Below, in pieces: positions 1-8,024 of a stretch of 64,000 bases of DNA. The stretch lies in NCBI RefSeq assembly GCF_016820495.1, contig NZ_JADHDU010000001.1:558257-622256 (forward strand). The letters are read 5' to 3'. Source of the stretch: Planococcus beigongshangi. Its GTDB lineage: Bacteria > Bacillota > Bacilli > Bacillales_A > Planococcaceae. Every line of letters begins with the position of its first letter. Position 1 is the stretch's first letter. A program made the position numbers and the translations under genes. The notes under the pieces were generated by a model that was not told the DNA's origin, did no database searches, and was given only the letters and a program-made list of their open reading frames with translations.

Positions 1-2
1 TC

Positions 3-1268
3 CTGGCAAATGAAGAAATCATTATTGAAGCACTTGAACGTGATCTCGGGAAAAGTGAGTTCGAAGCCTATGCGACTGAAATCGGTTTTGTCCTCGACAG
101 CATCGGCAATATGCAGAAGAATCTGGAAGACTGGATGGAGCCTGAAAAAGTGAAAACACCGATTCATCTGCAGCCGGCCAAAAGTTTCATCATCCGCGAA
201 CCTTATGGCTCTGTACTGATCATCGGCCCCTTCAATTATCCATTCCAGTTGGTGATGGAACCGTTGATCGGTGCCATTACAGGCGGAAATTGTGCGGTTG
301 TTAAGCCATCTGAAACGACACCGAATGTAGCCCGTGCTATACGGATTGTTCTCGAAGAGGCATTCCCGACCTATTACGTCCGGGTTGTGGAAGGGGAGCG
401 CGAAGAAGTCACTGCGTTAATCCATGCATCATTCGACTATATCTTCTTCACAGGCAGCGTTAAAGTCGGCAAAGTTGTCATGAAGGCAGCTTCAGAGAGA
501 CTGACGCCTGTGACGTTGGAACTTGGCGGGAAAAGTCCGGCGATTGTCGATCAGACCGCGGATATCGATCTAGCCGTGAAGCGTATCGCATGGGGCAAAT
601 TGATGAATACGGGCCAGACTTGTGTGGCACCGGATTATGTCTGTGTCCATGAAAAGGTCAAAGACGAATTCTTGAAGAAATTAACGAAAACCATCAGTTC
701 GTTTTACGGAAAAAATGCGCAGGCAAGCCCTGATTACGGGCGGATTGTTTCCACTTCGCATTTTGACCGCCTGGCTGAGCTGATTGAAAGCGAATCGGAA
801 AATATCATTTACGGCGGGAAGACGGACCGTTCGAATCGTTATATCGAACCGACAGTCCTGGATAATATCAATTGGAACAGCCCCTCCATGGAAGATGAAA
901 TTTTCGGGCCGATCCTGCCGGTCATCACCTACGAGGACCTGCCATTGCTCCTTCGCCAAATTCGTCAGCTGCCGAAACCGTTGTCAGCCTATATGTTCTC
1001 TGAAAATGAACGGGCTATCAACTTCTTCCTAGAAGAGCTGCCGTTCGGCGGCGGATGCATCAACGACACCGTATCACATGTGGGAAGTGCGCACCTTCCG
1101 TTCGGTGGAGTCGGACCTTCCGGCATGAATTCCTACCACGGTAAGTATAGTTTTGAAACATTCACACATGCGAAGTCGATTTTGAAGAAATCAACGAAGA
1201 TTTCAACGAATATCCTATTCCCACCGTATAAAAACAGAGTGAAATATGTGCGGGGATTATTGAAATAA
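3..1268 (+). CDS. Aldehyde dehydrogenase, class 3 type (5' partial)
   Basis: NAD(P)-dependent oxidation of an aldehyde to the acid. The reading frame is open from base 3, so the start lies upstream of the window; 421 residues are visible of a family that is usually about 455 (B. subtilis YwdH is similar). The Rossmann signature FTGSVKVGK is followed by ELGGKSP, whose general-base Glu codon is at 519-521, and by NTGQTC, whose catalytic Cys codon is at 621-623. The C-terminal PFGGVGPSGMNSYHGKYSF block is typical of the class 3 family. A hairpin and T-run close the gene. The substrate cannot be read from sequence; long-chain or aromatic aldehydes are usual for this class. Confidence 0.93.
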   Translation: MANEEIIIEALERDLGKSEFEAYATEIGFVLDSIGNMQKNLEDWMEPEKVKTPIHLQPAKSFIIREPYGSVLIIGPFNYPFQLVMEPLIGAITGGNCAVVKPSETTPNVARAIRIVLEEAFPTYYVRVVEGEREEVTALIHASFDYIFFTGSVKVGKVVMKAASERLTPVTLELGGKSPAIVDQTADIDLAVKRIAWGKLMNTGQTCVAPDYVCVHEKVKDEFLKKLTKTISSFYGKNAQASPDYGRIVSTSHFDRLAELIESESENIIYGGKTDRSNRYIEPTVLDNINWNSPSMEDEIFGPILPVITYEDLPLLLRQIRQLPKPLSAYMFSENERAINFFLEELPFGGGCINDTVSHVGSAHLPFGGVGPSGMNSYHGKYSFETFTHAKSILKKSTKISTNILFPPYKNRVKYVRGLLK

Positions 1269-1290
1269 GCGGCCTGCGGGTCGCTTTTTT
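1263..1290 (+). terminator. Intrinsic terminator of the aldehyde dehydrogenase gene
   Basis: A stem of AAGCGGCC and GGTCGCTT around a TGCG loop, with one G-T wobble, is followed by six T. It overlaps the stop codon of the upstream gene. Confidence 0.8.
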
Positions 1291-1303
1291 CATTTTGTAC
1301 CTG

Positions 1304-1320
1304 CTAAGATGATTCTAAGA
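1304..1320 (+). promoter_or_regulatory. Direct repeat CTAAGA-N5-CTAAGA, candidate response-regulator site
   Basis: Two identical CTAAGA hexamers start 11 bases apart, one helical turn, directly upstream of the response-regulator gene. OmpR/PhoB-family regulators bind such tandem half-sites, so autoregulation is plausible. This is inference from spacing only. Confidence 0.4.
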
Positions 1321-1330
1321 GGTGATTGGA

Positions 1331-2026
1331 GTGGCAGAACGCATTTTAATTATTGAAGATGAAAAGAATATCGCCCGGGTTCTGGAATTGGAACTGAATT
1401 ATGAAGGCTATGAAACAGCTGTTGCACATACGGGATCGGAAGGGCTGATCAAGTTCCGGGAACAGGAATGGGATTTGGTGCTCCTGGATTTGATGTTGCC
1501 TGAAATACACGGATTGGACGTGTTGAAACGGATCCGTTCGTCCGAAGAAAAATTGCCGGTGATCCTGTTGACTGCCAAAAATGATGTGAAAGATAAAGTG
1601 GCAGGTCTCGATCTTGGAGCCAATGACTATGTCACAAAGCCCTTTGAAATCGAAGAACTGCTGGCCCGGATCCGCGCTAACCTGCGTCTCAAAAGCAATG
1701 GCAATTCAGAAAAGCATCGGTTCCATGAACTGGAACTGGATGAAATTTCGCGTGCCGTCACAAGAGGCGGGAGACAGATCGAACTGACTCCGCGCGAATT
1801 CGATCTTTTATTGTTTCTGATGGCGCATCCGAAACAGGTGCTGACGCGTGAGCAGGTCTTGAATGCAGTCTGGGGTTATGATTATTTCGGCGATACGAAC
1901 GTAATAGATGTATATATCCGGTATTTGAGAAAGAAAGTGGATGCAGGTGAAAGGACGACTTATATCCAAACGGTCCGCGGTGTGGGTTACGTGTTAAAGG
2001 AGCAGGACAATGAAGCTGCGAAATAG
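1331..2026 (+). CDS. OmpR-family response regulator (YkoG-like)
   Basis: DNA-binding response regulator of 231 residues. The receiver domain (about 1-120) has the acidic pair E9-D10, the phospho-acceptor Asp53 in LVLLDLMLP, and the switch Lys in YVTKPF. A winged-helix OmpR/PhoB domain follows (about 130-228, with LTPREFDLL and the ending TVRGVGYVLK). I choose the GTG at 1331 because AGAGGTGA sits just ahead of it; the in-frame GTG nine bases earlier lies inside that ribosome site. It overlaps the kinase gene by 17 bases. The order regulator-kinase-PepSY-PepSY matches B. subtilis ykoGHIJ. Confidence 0.93.
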   Translation: MAERILIIEDEKNIARVLELELNYEGYETAVAHTGSEGLIKFREQEWDLVLLDLMLPEIHGLDVLKRIRSSEEKLPVILLTAKNDVKDKVAGLDLGANDYVTKPFEIEELLARIRANLRLKSNGNSEKHRFHELELDEISRAVTRGGRQIELTPREFDLLLFLMAHPKQVLTREQVLNAVWGYDYFGDTNVIDVYIRYLRKKVDAGERTTYIQTVRGVGYVLKEQDNEAAK

Positions 2027-3383
2027 GATCCATATCTATTCCACATTCCTGACACTGGTGATCCTCATCATCCTTACGGCTGTCATTTATTTTTCATTCA
2101 GTTCACTGACATACTCGACGGAAGTCGAAGAACTTGAATCGGTCAGCGATGCACTGCTCCGCACCTACAACAGCAGCCAGGTTTCGGATCCCAACGAAGT
2201 GCTGAGGGGCTATGTCCCGGTACTCGGCATGATAACGGTGAGAGACAGTGACCGGAATGTCCTCGAGCTGATTCAAAAACCCGAAATCACCGAGCAGCTT
2301 CCGGAGCGATTGGATGGACGCTCCGGCACAGTCGTTGTGGAGGGGGAACGATTCGCCTATACACATTCCCCGATAATCTGGTCAGACGGCACCGTGGCAG
2401 AAATGCAGATTGCAAAATCTCTGCGGGAAGTGTCCGGGAATATGGACACATTGCGGCTAGTGCTCGCCATTGCGGTGCTGATTGCCATGATCCCGGTGAT
2501 CGTATCCGGCGCGGTGCTGGCAAGAATCGTCACCGGCCCGGTAACCGCTCTGACCGACACGATGAGGAACATCCAGAAAAGCGGCAAATTCGAGAAGCTG
2601 CCGATTTCCGAGCAATCCAATGACGAGATCAATCAGATGGGTATGACGTTCAATGAAATGATGGCGTTGCTGGAAGTAAACTATCTGAAGCAGGAGGAAT
2701 TCGTCTCCAATGCATCGCATGAATTGAAAACGCCGCTGACGATCATCGGCAGTTACGCCAAACTTCTGGAGCGCCGCGGGCTGGAGGATCAGGCAGTGGC
2801 GAAAGAAAGCATCGCTGCGATCCGCACAGAGACCGACCGGATGACCAGCATGATCGAACAGTTCCTGCTGATTGCCAGGAGAAATGAAACATCGCCGGTT
2901 TATCAGGAAGTGGAGCTTGGCGATTTCCTATCGGGAACAGTAGCCGCTTTTAATCAGGCATACAGCCGGGATTTTCTGCTGGAAGTGGAAAACGGGCCAT
3001 TGACGGTATCGACGGATCCCGTAAAGCTGAAGCAATTGCTTTACATCATTCTCGATAACGCCAGGAAATACAGCAGCGACCGGATTGAAGTCATTGCGAA
3101 ATTCGACGGGACGGCCATCATCCAGATCCGCGATTACGGAGAAGGCATCCCGAAGGAGTCGCTTCCATATATATTCGACCGCTTTTATCGTGTCGATAAA
3201 GCCCGCAACCGTGAGACTGGGGGATTCGGGCTGGGACTGGCACTCGCGAATCAATTGGCTGACATCATGAAGTTGAAATTGGAAGTCGAAAGCATCGAGA
3301 AATTGGGTACGACAGTTTCCATTGTATTCTCATCAGATTTTAATGTTCCTCCCTTAGAATTGAATCAGGAGGGATCGAGATGA
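2010..3383 (+). CDS. Sensor histidine kinase (YkoH-like)
   Basis: Membrane sensor kinase of 457 residues, partner of the preceding regulator. A transmembrane segment at about 11-30 and another at about 148-172 flank an extracytoplasmic sensor domain. Then come HAMP (about 173-226), a HisKA domain with phospho-accepting His237 in SNASHELKTPLT, and a HATPase_c domain with the N box IILDNARKYSS, DYGEGIP and a glycine-rich GGFGLGLALA lid. Its stop overlaps the ATG of the next gene as ATGA, so kinase and PepSY protein are translationally coupled. The signal is not visible in sequence; the linked PepSY proteins suggest an envelope cue. Confidence 0.93.
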   Translation: MKLRNRIHIYSTFLTLVILIILTAVIYFSFSSLTYSTEVEELESVSDALLRTYNSSQVSDPNEVLRGYVPVLGMITVRDSDRNVLELIQKPEITEQLPERLDGRSGTVVVEGERFAYTHSPIIWSDGTVAEMQIAKSLREVSGNMDTLRLVLAIAVLIAMIPVIVSGAVLARIVTGPVTALTDTMRNIQKSGKFEKLPISEQSNDEINQMGMTFNEMMALLEVNYLKQEEFVSNASHELKTPLTIIGSYAKLLERRGLEDQAVAKESIAAIRTETDRMTSMIEQFLLIARRNETSPVYQEVELGDFLSGTVAAFNQAYSRDFLLEVENGPLTVSTDPVKLKQLLYIILDNARKYSSDRIEVIAKFDGTAIIQIRDYGEGIPKESLPYIFDRFYRVDKARNRETGGFGLGLALANQLADIMKLKLEVESIEKLGTTVSIVFSSDFNVPPLELNQEGSR

Positions 3384-4093
3384 AAAAATGGATTGGCATA
3401 CTGGCCGCATCAGCGATTCTGAGCACCGCGATCGTGTTCTTCCTGCTTAATTCCGCCAACAACACCGACCGGCTGACCGAAGCGGAAGCAATGGAAAAAG
3501 TCGTTGCACTATACGGAGGGACTGCTGAGAAAGCGACCGTATCAGGAAATGAAATCCTTGTCGAGTTCACAAATGGCGAAGGGCGTTACAGTGCTGCAGT
3601 CGCCCGAGATTCTGGACATGTCGCTTCAATGGAAATGGTCGAACAGACAGGGCCTGCAAAAACTGTAACGGAAAAGCAAGCGGAAGAAATCGCTTTGGCG
3701 GAAGTCCAAGGAAAGATAAAAGAAACCAGTTACCAGAAGGGTCAAAATGAGTTTGAAGTGAAAGTGGAAAGCGAAACTGAAATCTCAACCCTTCTGATTT
3801 CAGCGGACTCAGGAGATATCAGAAAAATATCTTCGGAAGAAATCGCAAAAGCTGATCCTGCACCTGAAAACCAGCCGGCTCCACCTGAAGCCGGCAAGGT
3901 CATTTCAGGCAACGAGGCAATTGCCATTGCCAGACAGACGCTGGACGGTGAAGTGCAGGAAGTTGAATTTATCGAAACACAGGACGGCGGCTATTATCTG
4001 GTGGAAATCGAAAACGACGCCACAGATCAGGAAGCGACCATCCAAATTCACGCAATCCGCGGAGATACCATGACAGTCGACTGGGATGATTGA
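3380..4093 (+). CDS. Membrane-anchored PepSY-domain protein (YkoI-like)
   Basis: 237 residues. An N-terminal hydrophobic segment (about 4-24) serves as signal anchor, leaving the rest outside the membrane. Three PepSY-like repeats follow, recognisable by LTEAEAMEKVVALYGG, VTEKQAEEIALAEVQGK and ISGNEAIAIARQTLDGEV, the last after a Pro/Ala-rich linker. PepSY domains are thought to bind or restrain secreted peptidases or to act as sensory accessories; no catalytic motif is present. It is coupled to the kinase gene by an ATGA overlap, so it is probably an accessory or output of that system. A structured repeat array begins six bases after its stop codon. Confidence 0.85.
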   Translation: MKKWIGILAASAILSTAIVFFLLNSANNTDRLTEAEAMEKVVALYGGTAEKATVSGNEILVEFTNGEGRYSAAVARDSGHVASMEMVEQTGPAKTVTEKQAEEIALAEVQGKIKETSYQKGQNEFEVKVESETEISTLLISADSGDIRKISSEEIAKADPAPENQPAPPEAGKVISGNEAIAIARQTLDGEVQEVEFIETQDGGYYLVEIENDATDQEATIQIHAIRGDTMTVDWDD

Positions 4094-4098
4094 TAAGC

Positions 4099-4496
4099 GA
4101 AAAGCGACGGCACCCGTTCAGCTCTGACAGGCATAAGACAGAATAGCAGAGCGGCGCCCTTTGCCGCATAGCTGGGCTGGCTTATGACCCGAAGAGCTGG
4201 GTCGCCGGAGTCTGGACATAGAAAAGCGACGGCACCCGTTCAGCTCTGACAGGCATAAGACAGAATAGCGGAGCGGCGCCCTTTGCCGCATAGCTGGGCT
4301 GGCTTATGACCCGAGGAGCTGGGCCGTTGGAGTCTGGACAATAGAAAAGCGACAACGGCCGTTCAGCGCCGACAGGCTTAAGATGAACTTCCGAAGCGGC
4401 GTCTTTTCGGCCGCGCAGGAAGGGCAGCTTAAGTCCGAGGAGTTGGCCAGTTGGAGTCTGGACAATAGAAAAGCGACGGCACCCGTTCAGCTCTGA
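4099..4496 (+). repeat. Tandem array of about 122-bp structured repeats (three full copies plus a truncated fourth)
   Basis: Units lie at 4099-4220, 4221-4343, 4344-4467 and a 29-base fragment at 4468-4496. Each begins GAAAAGCGAC and ends GTCTGGACA. Within a unit the two halves are inverted and fold on paper into one long imperfect hairpin: CGGCACCC with GGGTCGCCG, AGCTCT with AGAGCT, CATAAG with CTTATG, and an apical GCGGC with GCCGC. Copy 3 has different arms (AACGGCC with GGCCAGTT, CTTAAG with itself, CTTCC with GGAAG) that still pair. Inverted copies occur at 21455-21575 and 54174-54297, and a short one at 63925-63983. The array fills most of the gap between the two PepSY genes, and I see no other terminator for the upstream operon. 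Confidence 0.9.
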
Positions 4497-4531
4497 ACTA
4501 TGTGAAAGTCTTCATGAACTTCTCATTAAAT

Positions 4532-4548
4532 TCTAATCTTGCTCTTAG
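4532..4548 (+). promoter_or_regulatory. Candidate regulator half-sites TCTAAT-N5-TCTTAG
   Basis: Two related hexamers start 11 bases apart, resembling in reverse orientation the CTAAGA pair before the response-regulator gene. They lie upstream of a TATGAT -10-like hexamer at 4570-4575 and of the second PepSY gene. A shared binding site for the linked regulator is possible but the match is degenerate. Confidence 0.25.
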
Positions 4549-4605
4549 CGACCACTCAGAATCGGGGGCTATGATAAAGATAGAACAATAAGAGGAGGAA
4601 AAAAC

Positions 4606-5247
4606 ATGAAGAAAATCATTTTAATCCCGGCAGCAGCAGGCATCTTGGCATTTGGAGGAATCGTTCTGGCGAATACGGATTCGAATACAGGTGCAAACCC
4701 GGCAACAACCGATTCACAGGAGATGAACACAGCTCCATCAACACCGCAAAAAGAGGCTTCCAAAGAATTGATCGGATTTGAGAAAGCGACATCGATTGCC
4801 CTTGGCATTGCTGAAGGCAAAGTGACGGACGTCGAATTAAGTGAAGACGGCGGACGCCAGGAATACGAAATTGAAATCCATACAGCGGAATATGAATATG
4901 ATTTTGATATCGATGCCTTTACAGGTGAAGTGCTGGAACAGGATCGTGAGCGGTTGGACAAAGGCATAAAAGGGAAAGATGCTGTAACACAGAACAACGC
5001 AAATACAGGTCAGACAGACAATAAAGTCGGAGGAACTGCTGAGGCACCTGCCATTCCTGCCGATAAAGCTAAAGAAATCGCCTTGAAAGAAACAGATGGC
5101 GGCACGATTACTGACTTTGAGCTCGACAGTGATGACGGCCGCAGCTATTATGAAATCGAAATCGCCAAAGGCAATATGGAATACGAACTTGAAATCAACG
5201 CTGCAGATGGATCCATCATCGAATTCAAAATGGATGACGACCGTTAA
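4606..5247 (+). CDS. Secreted PepSY-domain protein (YkoJ-like)
   Basis: 213 residues with a good AGAGGAGG ribosome site. Residues 1-23 form a signal peptide (MKK, hydrophobic core, then LANT). A Thr/Asn/Ser-rich linker leads into two PepSY domains, with IGFEKATSIALGIAEGKVTD at about 50-108 and IPADKAKEIALKETDGGTIT at about 148-213; each has the E-x-EIEI strand pattern. The mature protein is strongly acidic. It is separated from the regulator-kinase operon by the repeat array but is probably in the same regulon. It has no enzyme motif; a peptidase-inhibitor or sensor-accessory role is family-level inference. Confidence 0.85.
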   Translation: MKKIILIPAAAGILAFGGIVLANTDSNTGANPATTDSQEMNTAPSTPQKEASKELIGFEKATSIALGIAEGKVTDVELSEDGGRQEYEIEIHTAEYEYDFDIDAFTGEVLEQDRERLDKGIKGKDAVTQNNANTGQTDNKVGGTAEAPAIPADKAKEIALKETDGGTITDFELDSDDGRSYYEIEIAKGNMEYELEINAADGSIIEFKMDDDR

Positions 5248-5256
5248 AAAGCAATC

Positions 5257-5284
5257 AAAAAAAGAGCCCCCGGGCTCTTTTTTT
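5257..5284. terminator. Bidirectional intrinsic terminator
   Basis: An A-tract, GAGCCC, a two-base loop, GGGCTC and a T-tract lie between the convergent PepSY and kinase genes. The hairpin has T-runs on both strands and can serve both. Confidence 0.9.
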
Positions 5285-6854
5285 AGTTTACCGGCAAAAT
5301 CACTTCGACGATTGTCCCTTTTCCTGTTTCACTTGAGATCACCAATGAGCCGCCGTGGTCCTGGATGATTTTTTGTGAAACGAGTAAGCCGAGACCCGTA
5401 CCACTGTCCTTCGTGGTATAGAAAGGTTCATAGATCCGCTTCAATCCCTCTGGAGAAATACCGCTGCCGTTGTCGGTGATCTTAACGGAAATCATCTTAT
5501 CCGATGAATGGAAACCGGACAGGTTGATCGACCCTTCAGGCGGCATCGCCTCGATTGCATTTTTCAGCAGATTGATGAACACCTGTTTGAGCGCATGTTC
5601 TTCGCCGGATATCTTGAAGTCTCTTTCACTGTTCCACTGCTCGGTAAACTGGATACCTTTCAAATTGAATTCGGAACTGAACAATAAAATGATGTCACTG
5701 ACGAGCTTCCGCAGGCTCAACTCCTTGATTACGGGAGCTTGGGGCTTGGCCAGCACAAGAAATTCACTGATGATCAAATTGATCCTTTCAAGTTCCGACT
5801 GGATGAGCTTTGTATATTGCGGGTAAGGATGCGACGGATCCTGCTGAATGATTTGGATGAAGCCGGAAATGACCGTCATCGGGTTGCGGATTTCATGGGC
5901 GACACCGGCGGCAATCTCTCCCGCAAGTTTCAGCTTTTCACTTTGGAGGAGCCATTGCTCCGATTCCTTCTGATATGTTATATCGCGTGAAATGAGTGAC
6001 GTCGCAATGACATTCTGCTGTTTATCGAAAATTGGGCTGAGCGTAAGATGTGCATGGAAGGAAGTACCGTCCCTCTTCATGTCGACAGTATCATGAAGGG
6101 TGATGCTGTGGCCTTCTTTCAGTTTCTTCACTTGCTGTTCTGCGATATTTTTCTTTTCTGCCGGATACGGCTGGATCACTTTTCCGTAGGAATCTTCAGC
6201 TGACCAGCCATACAGTTTTTCGAACGCAGGGTTGATGGCGATCACCCGGTTTTCTGTATCGAACACTGCCATTGCGTCTCCGGCCGTCTGGAAGAATAAT
6301 TGCAGATAACCTTCACGTGAAATAAGCGCTTCTTCCATAGATTTATGGCGGTCCTGCATTTGCTGCCACAGCCTGCTGAAAAAGAATGTGTGGAAAAATG
6401 TGAACAGGACGATGACTGTAAGGAACGTTAATATGGACAGATTATCATATTGAATCGGCGCTGTTTTTTCGAGCTGTCCAAAAAAGAAAATAAGCACAAG
6501 CACTTCGATGACGGTGGCGCTCAGTAAAAGGAGCATCGCACGCAATTCATTCAACAATGCAGCAGCGATCAGCGGAATCGTAAAATAGATCAAGGTGATG
6601 GCTGATATGGACTCGATATTCAGGATCAGCAGGTAGATATTCATCGCATATAATAGAAGGGAACGAAGAATACGATCGCTATAATTCTTTTTTGATATCA
6701 GCAGCAGGAGATAGGTGCCTAGACCGAAAGCGGGGGCAATCCCTGATTCGTTGAATGAGAATACTGCATTTAGACTAATATGGAAAAGGGTGGCAAAGCC
6801 GAATAGATGCAGAATGAATAAATTCTTCAGGCGGTTCGTGTTTGGTTGATTCAT
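5283..6854 (-). CDS. PAS-domain sensor histidine kinase (KinB/KinD-like)
   Basis: 523 residues. The first 160 residues are very hydrophobic, with about six membrane segments. A PAS domain follows (about 178-298; LFFQTAGDAMAVFDTENRV), with a PAC-like tail. The HisKA motif GVAHEIRNPMTVISGF places the phospho-acceptor at His320. The HATPase_c part has INLLKNAIEAMP, DNGSGISPEGL and TGLGLLVSQKI. The architecture matches the B. subtilis phosphorelay kinases, but no response regulator is adjacent, so the partner is unknown. If the host does not sporulate, as many Planococcaceae do not, its role must lie elsewhere. It is divergent from the peptidase gene and shares the terminator with the PepSY gene. 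Confidence 0.9.
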   Translation of the reverse strand: MNQPNTNRLKNLFILHLFGFATLFHISLNAVFSFNESGIAPAFGLGTYLLLLISKKNYSDRILRSLLLYAMNIYLLILNIESISAITLIYFTIPLIAAALLNELRAMLLLLSATVIEVLVLIFFFGQLEKTAPIQYDNLSILTFLTVIVLFTFFHTFFFSRLWQQMQDRHKSMEEALISREGYLQLFFQTAGDAMAVFDTENRVIAINPAFEKLYGWSAEDSYGKVIQPYPAEKKNIAEQQVKKLKEGHSITLHDTVDMKRDGTSFHAHLTLSPIFDKQQNVIATSLISRDITYQKESEQWLLQSEKLKLAGEIAAGVAHEIRNPMTVISGFIQIIQQDPSHPYPQYTKLIQSELERINLIISEFLVLAKPQAPVIKELSLRKLVSDIILLFSSEFNLKGIQFTEQWNSERDFKISGEEHALKQVFINLLKNAIEAMPPEGSINLSGFHSSDKMISVKITDNGSGISPEGLKRIYEPFYTTKDSGTGLGLLVSQKIIQDHGGSLVISSETGKGTIVEVILPVN

Positions 6855-6957
6855 AAATGCACCTCTGGTTTCCGTCGATTACTTAATAATACTATAGTCG
6901 GGACTGTCCGAGAACGTCCGATTTTGATATGATTAAGCTATTAAGGGGGCTTTACGC

Positions 6958-8010
6958 ATGACATATCAATGGGATTCAAAAGAAACGATTAAGTTATTGG
7001 GTGACTTGACAAGCATTCCTAGCCCTTCCGGGTATACAATGGAAATAATGGAGTCGATCAGAAAAATGATGGACAGCTGGAACGTCGAGCACATCACCAC
7101 AAACAAAGGCGGCGTCATCGCCACCATCAAAGGAGAAAACGATGAGCGGCACAGATTATTGACGGCGCATGTGGATACGCTCGGTGCCATGGTCAAAGAG
7201 ATCAAACCGTCCGGCCGCCTGAAACTTTCGCTTGTAGGAGGCTTCACTTTCAATGCGATTGAAGGGGAAAATTGCCTCATACATACAGCTTCCGGAAAAG
7301 TCGTCTCAGGTACGATCGTATTGCATCAGACGACTGTACATGTCTATAAAGATGCCGGCACTGCTGCGCGGACTGCAGACAGCATGGAAGTTCGGATTGA
7401 TGAGAAAGTGTTTTCGGCAGACGCAGTCAGGGAACTTGGAATTGAAGTGGGGGATTTCATCTCATTTGACCCGAGGTTCACTGCTACAGACTCCGGATAT
7501 ATAAAATCACGCCACCTGGATGATAAAGCGAGTACAGCATTACTCCTTCAATTGGTGAAATACTTCAGCGGCTCATCAGAAAAGCTGCCTTACACAACGC
7601 ATTTTTATATTTCAAATAATGAAGAAATCGGTTTTGGCGGCAATTCCAATATCCCACTTCAGACTGAAGAATATATTGCGGTGGATATGGGAGCGATCGG
7701 AGATGGCCAGGAATCCGATGAATATACAGTGTCCATTTGTGCAAAAGATTCAAGCGGGCCCTATCATTACGGATTGACCCGCCACTTGGTCGACCTTGCA
7801 AAAGCCAATGCGATTGCGCATAAAGTGGATATTTATCCGTACTACGGATCTGATGCTTCGGCAGCGATCCGCGCAGGGTACGATGTGAAACATGCATTAT
7901 TCGGTCCGGGAATAGAAGCTTCCCATTCCTATGAACGGACTCATACAGATTCATTAAAAGCCTCGGCCGCATTGCTTTATGCTTATGTAATGTCACCGCT
8001 GGTTTCCTGA
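6958..8010 (+). CDS. M42-family metallopeptidase (glutamyl aminopeptidase/endoglucanase M type)
   Basis: 350 residues, cytoplasmic dinuclear-metal aminopeptidase of the YsdC/FrvX type. Metal and catalytic signatures are in order: TAHVDTLG (first His-x-Asp), HLDDKAST (bridging Asp), NNEEIGFGG (Glu-Glu catalytic base and ligand), VDMGAIGDG (Asp ligand) and HSYERTH (last His). An insertion domain lies between about residues 75 and 170. AAGGGGG precedes the ATG. It is 14 bases upstream of murE, and the two are probably co-transcribed. These enzymes trim peptides and usually form dodecameric shells. Confidence 0.92.
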   Translation: MTYQWDSKETIKLLGDLTSIPSPSGYTMEIMESIRKMMDSWNVEHITTNKGGVIATIKGENDERHRLLTAHVDTLGAMVKEIKPSGRLKLSLVGGFTFNAIEGENCLIHTASGKVVSGTIVLHQTTVHVYKDAGTAARTADSMEVRIDEKVFSADAVRELGIEVGDFISFDPRFTATDSGYIKSRHLDDKASTALLLQLVKYFSGSSEKLPYTTHFYISNNEEIGFGGNSNIPLQTEEYIAVDMGAIGDGQESDEYTVSICAKDSSGPYHYGLTRHLVDLAKANAIAHKVDIYPYYGSDASAAIRAGYDVKHALFGPGIEASHSYERTHTDSLKASAALLYAYVMSPLVS

Positions 8011-8024
8011 TTAGGAGGATTTTC

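Noticed and set aside
3969..4169. Minus-strand frame encoding a peptide with [13 protein letters not shown], also found at 54.1-54.3 kb
   Set aside because: The similarity is due to translation of the structured repeat; these are spurious frames likely to be annotated as hypothetical proteins.
4099..4496. Regular direct repeats resembling a small CRISPR array
   Set aside because: The units are about 122 bases, contiguous without unique spacers, self-complementary over their length, dispersed elsewhere in the window, and no cas gene is present.
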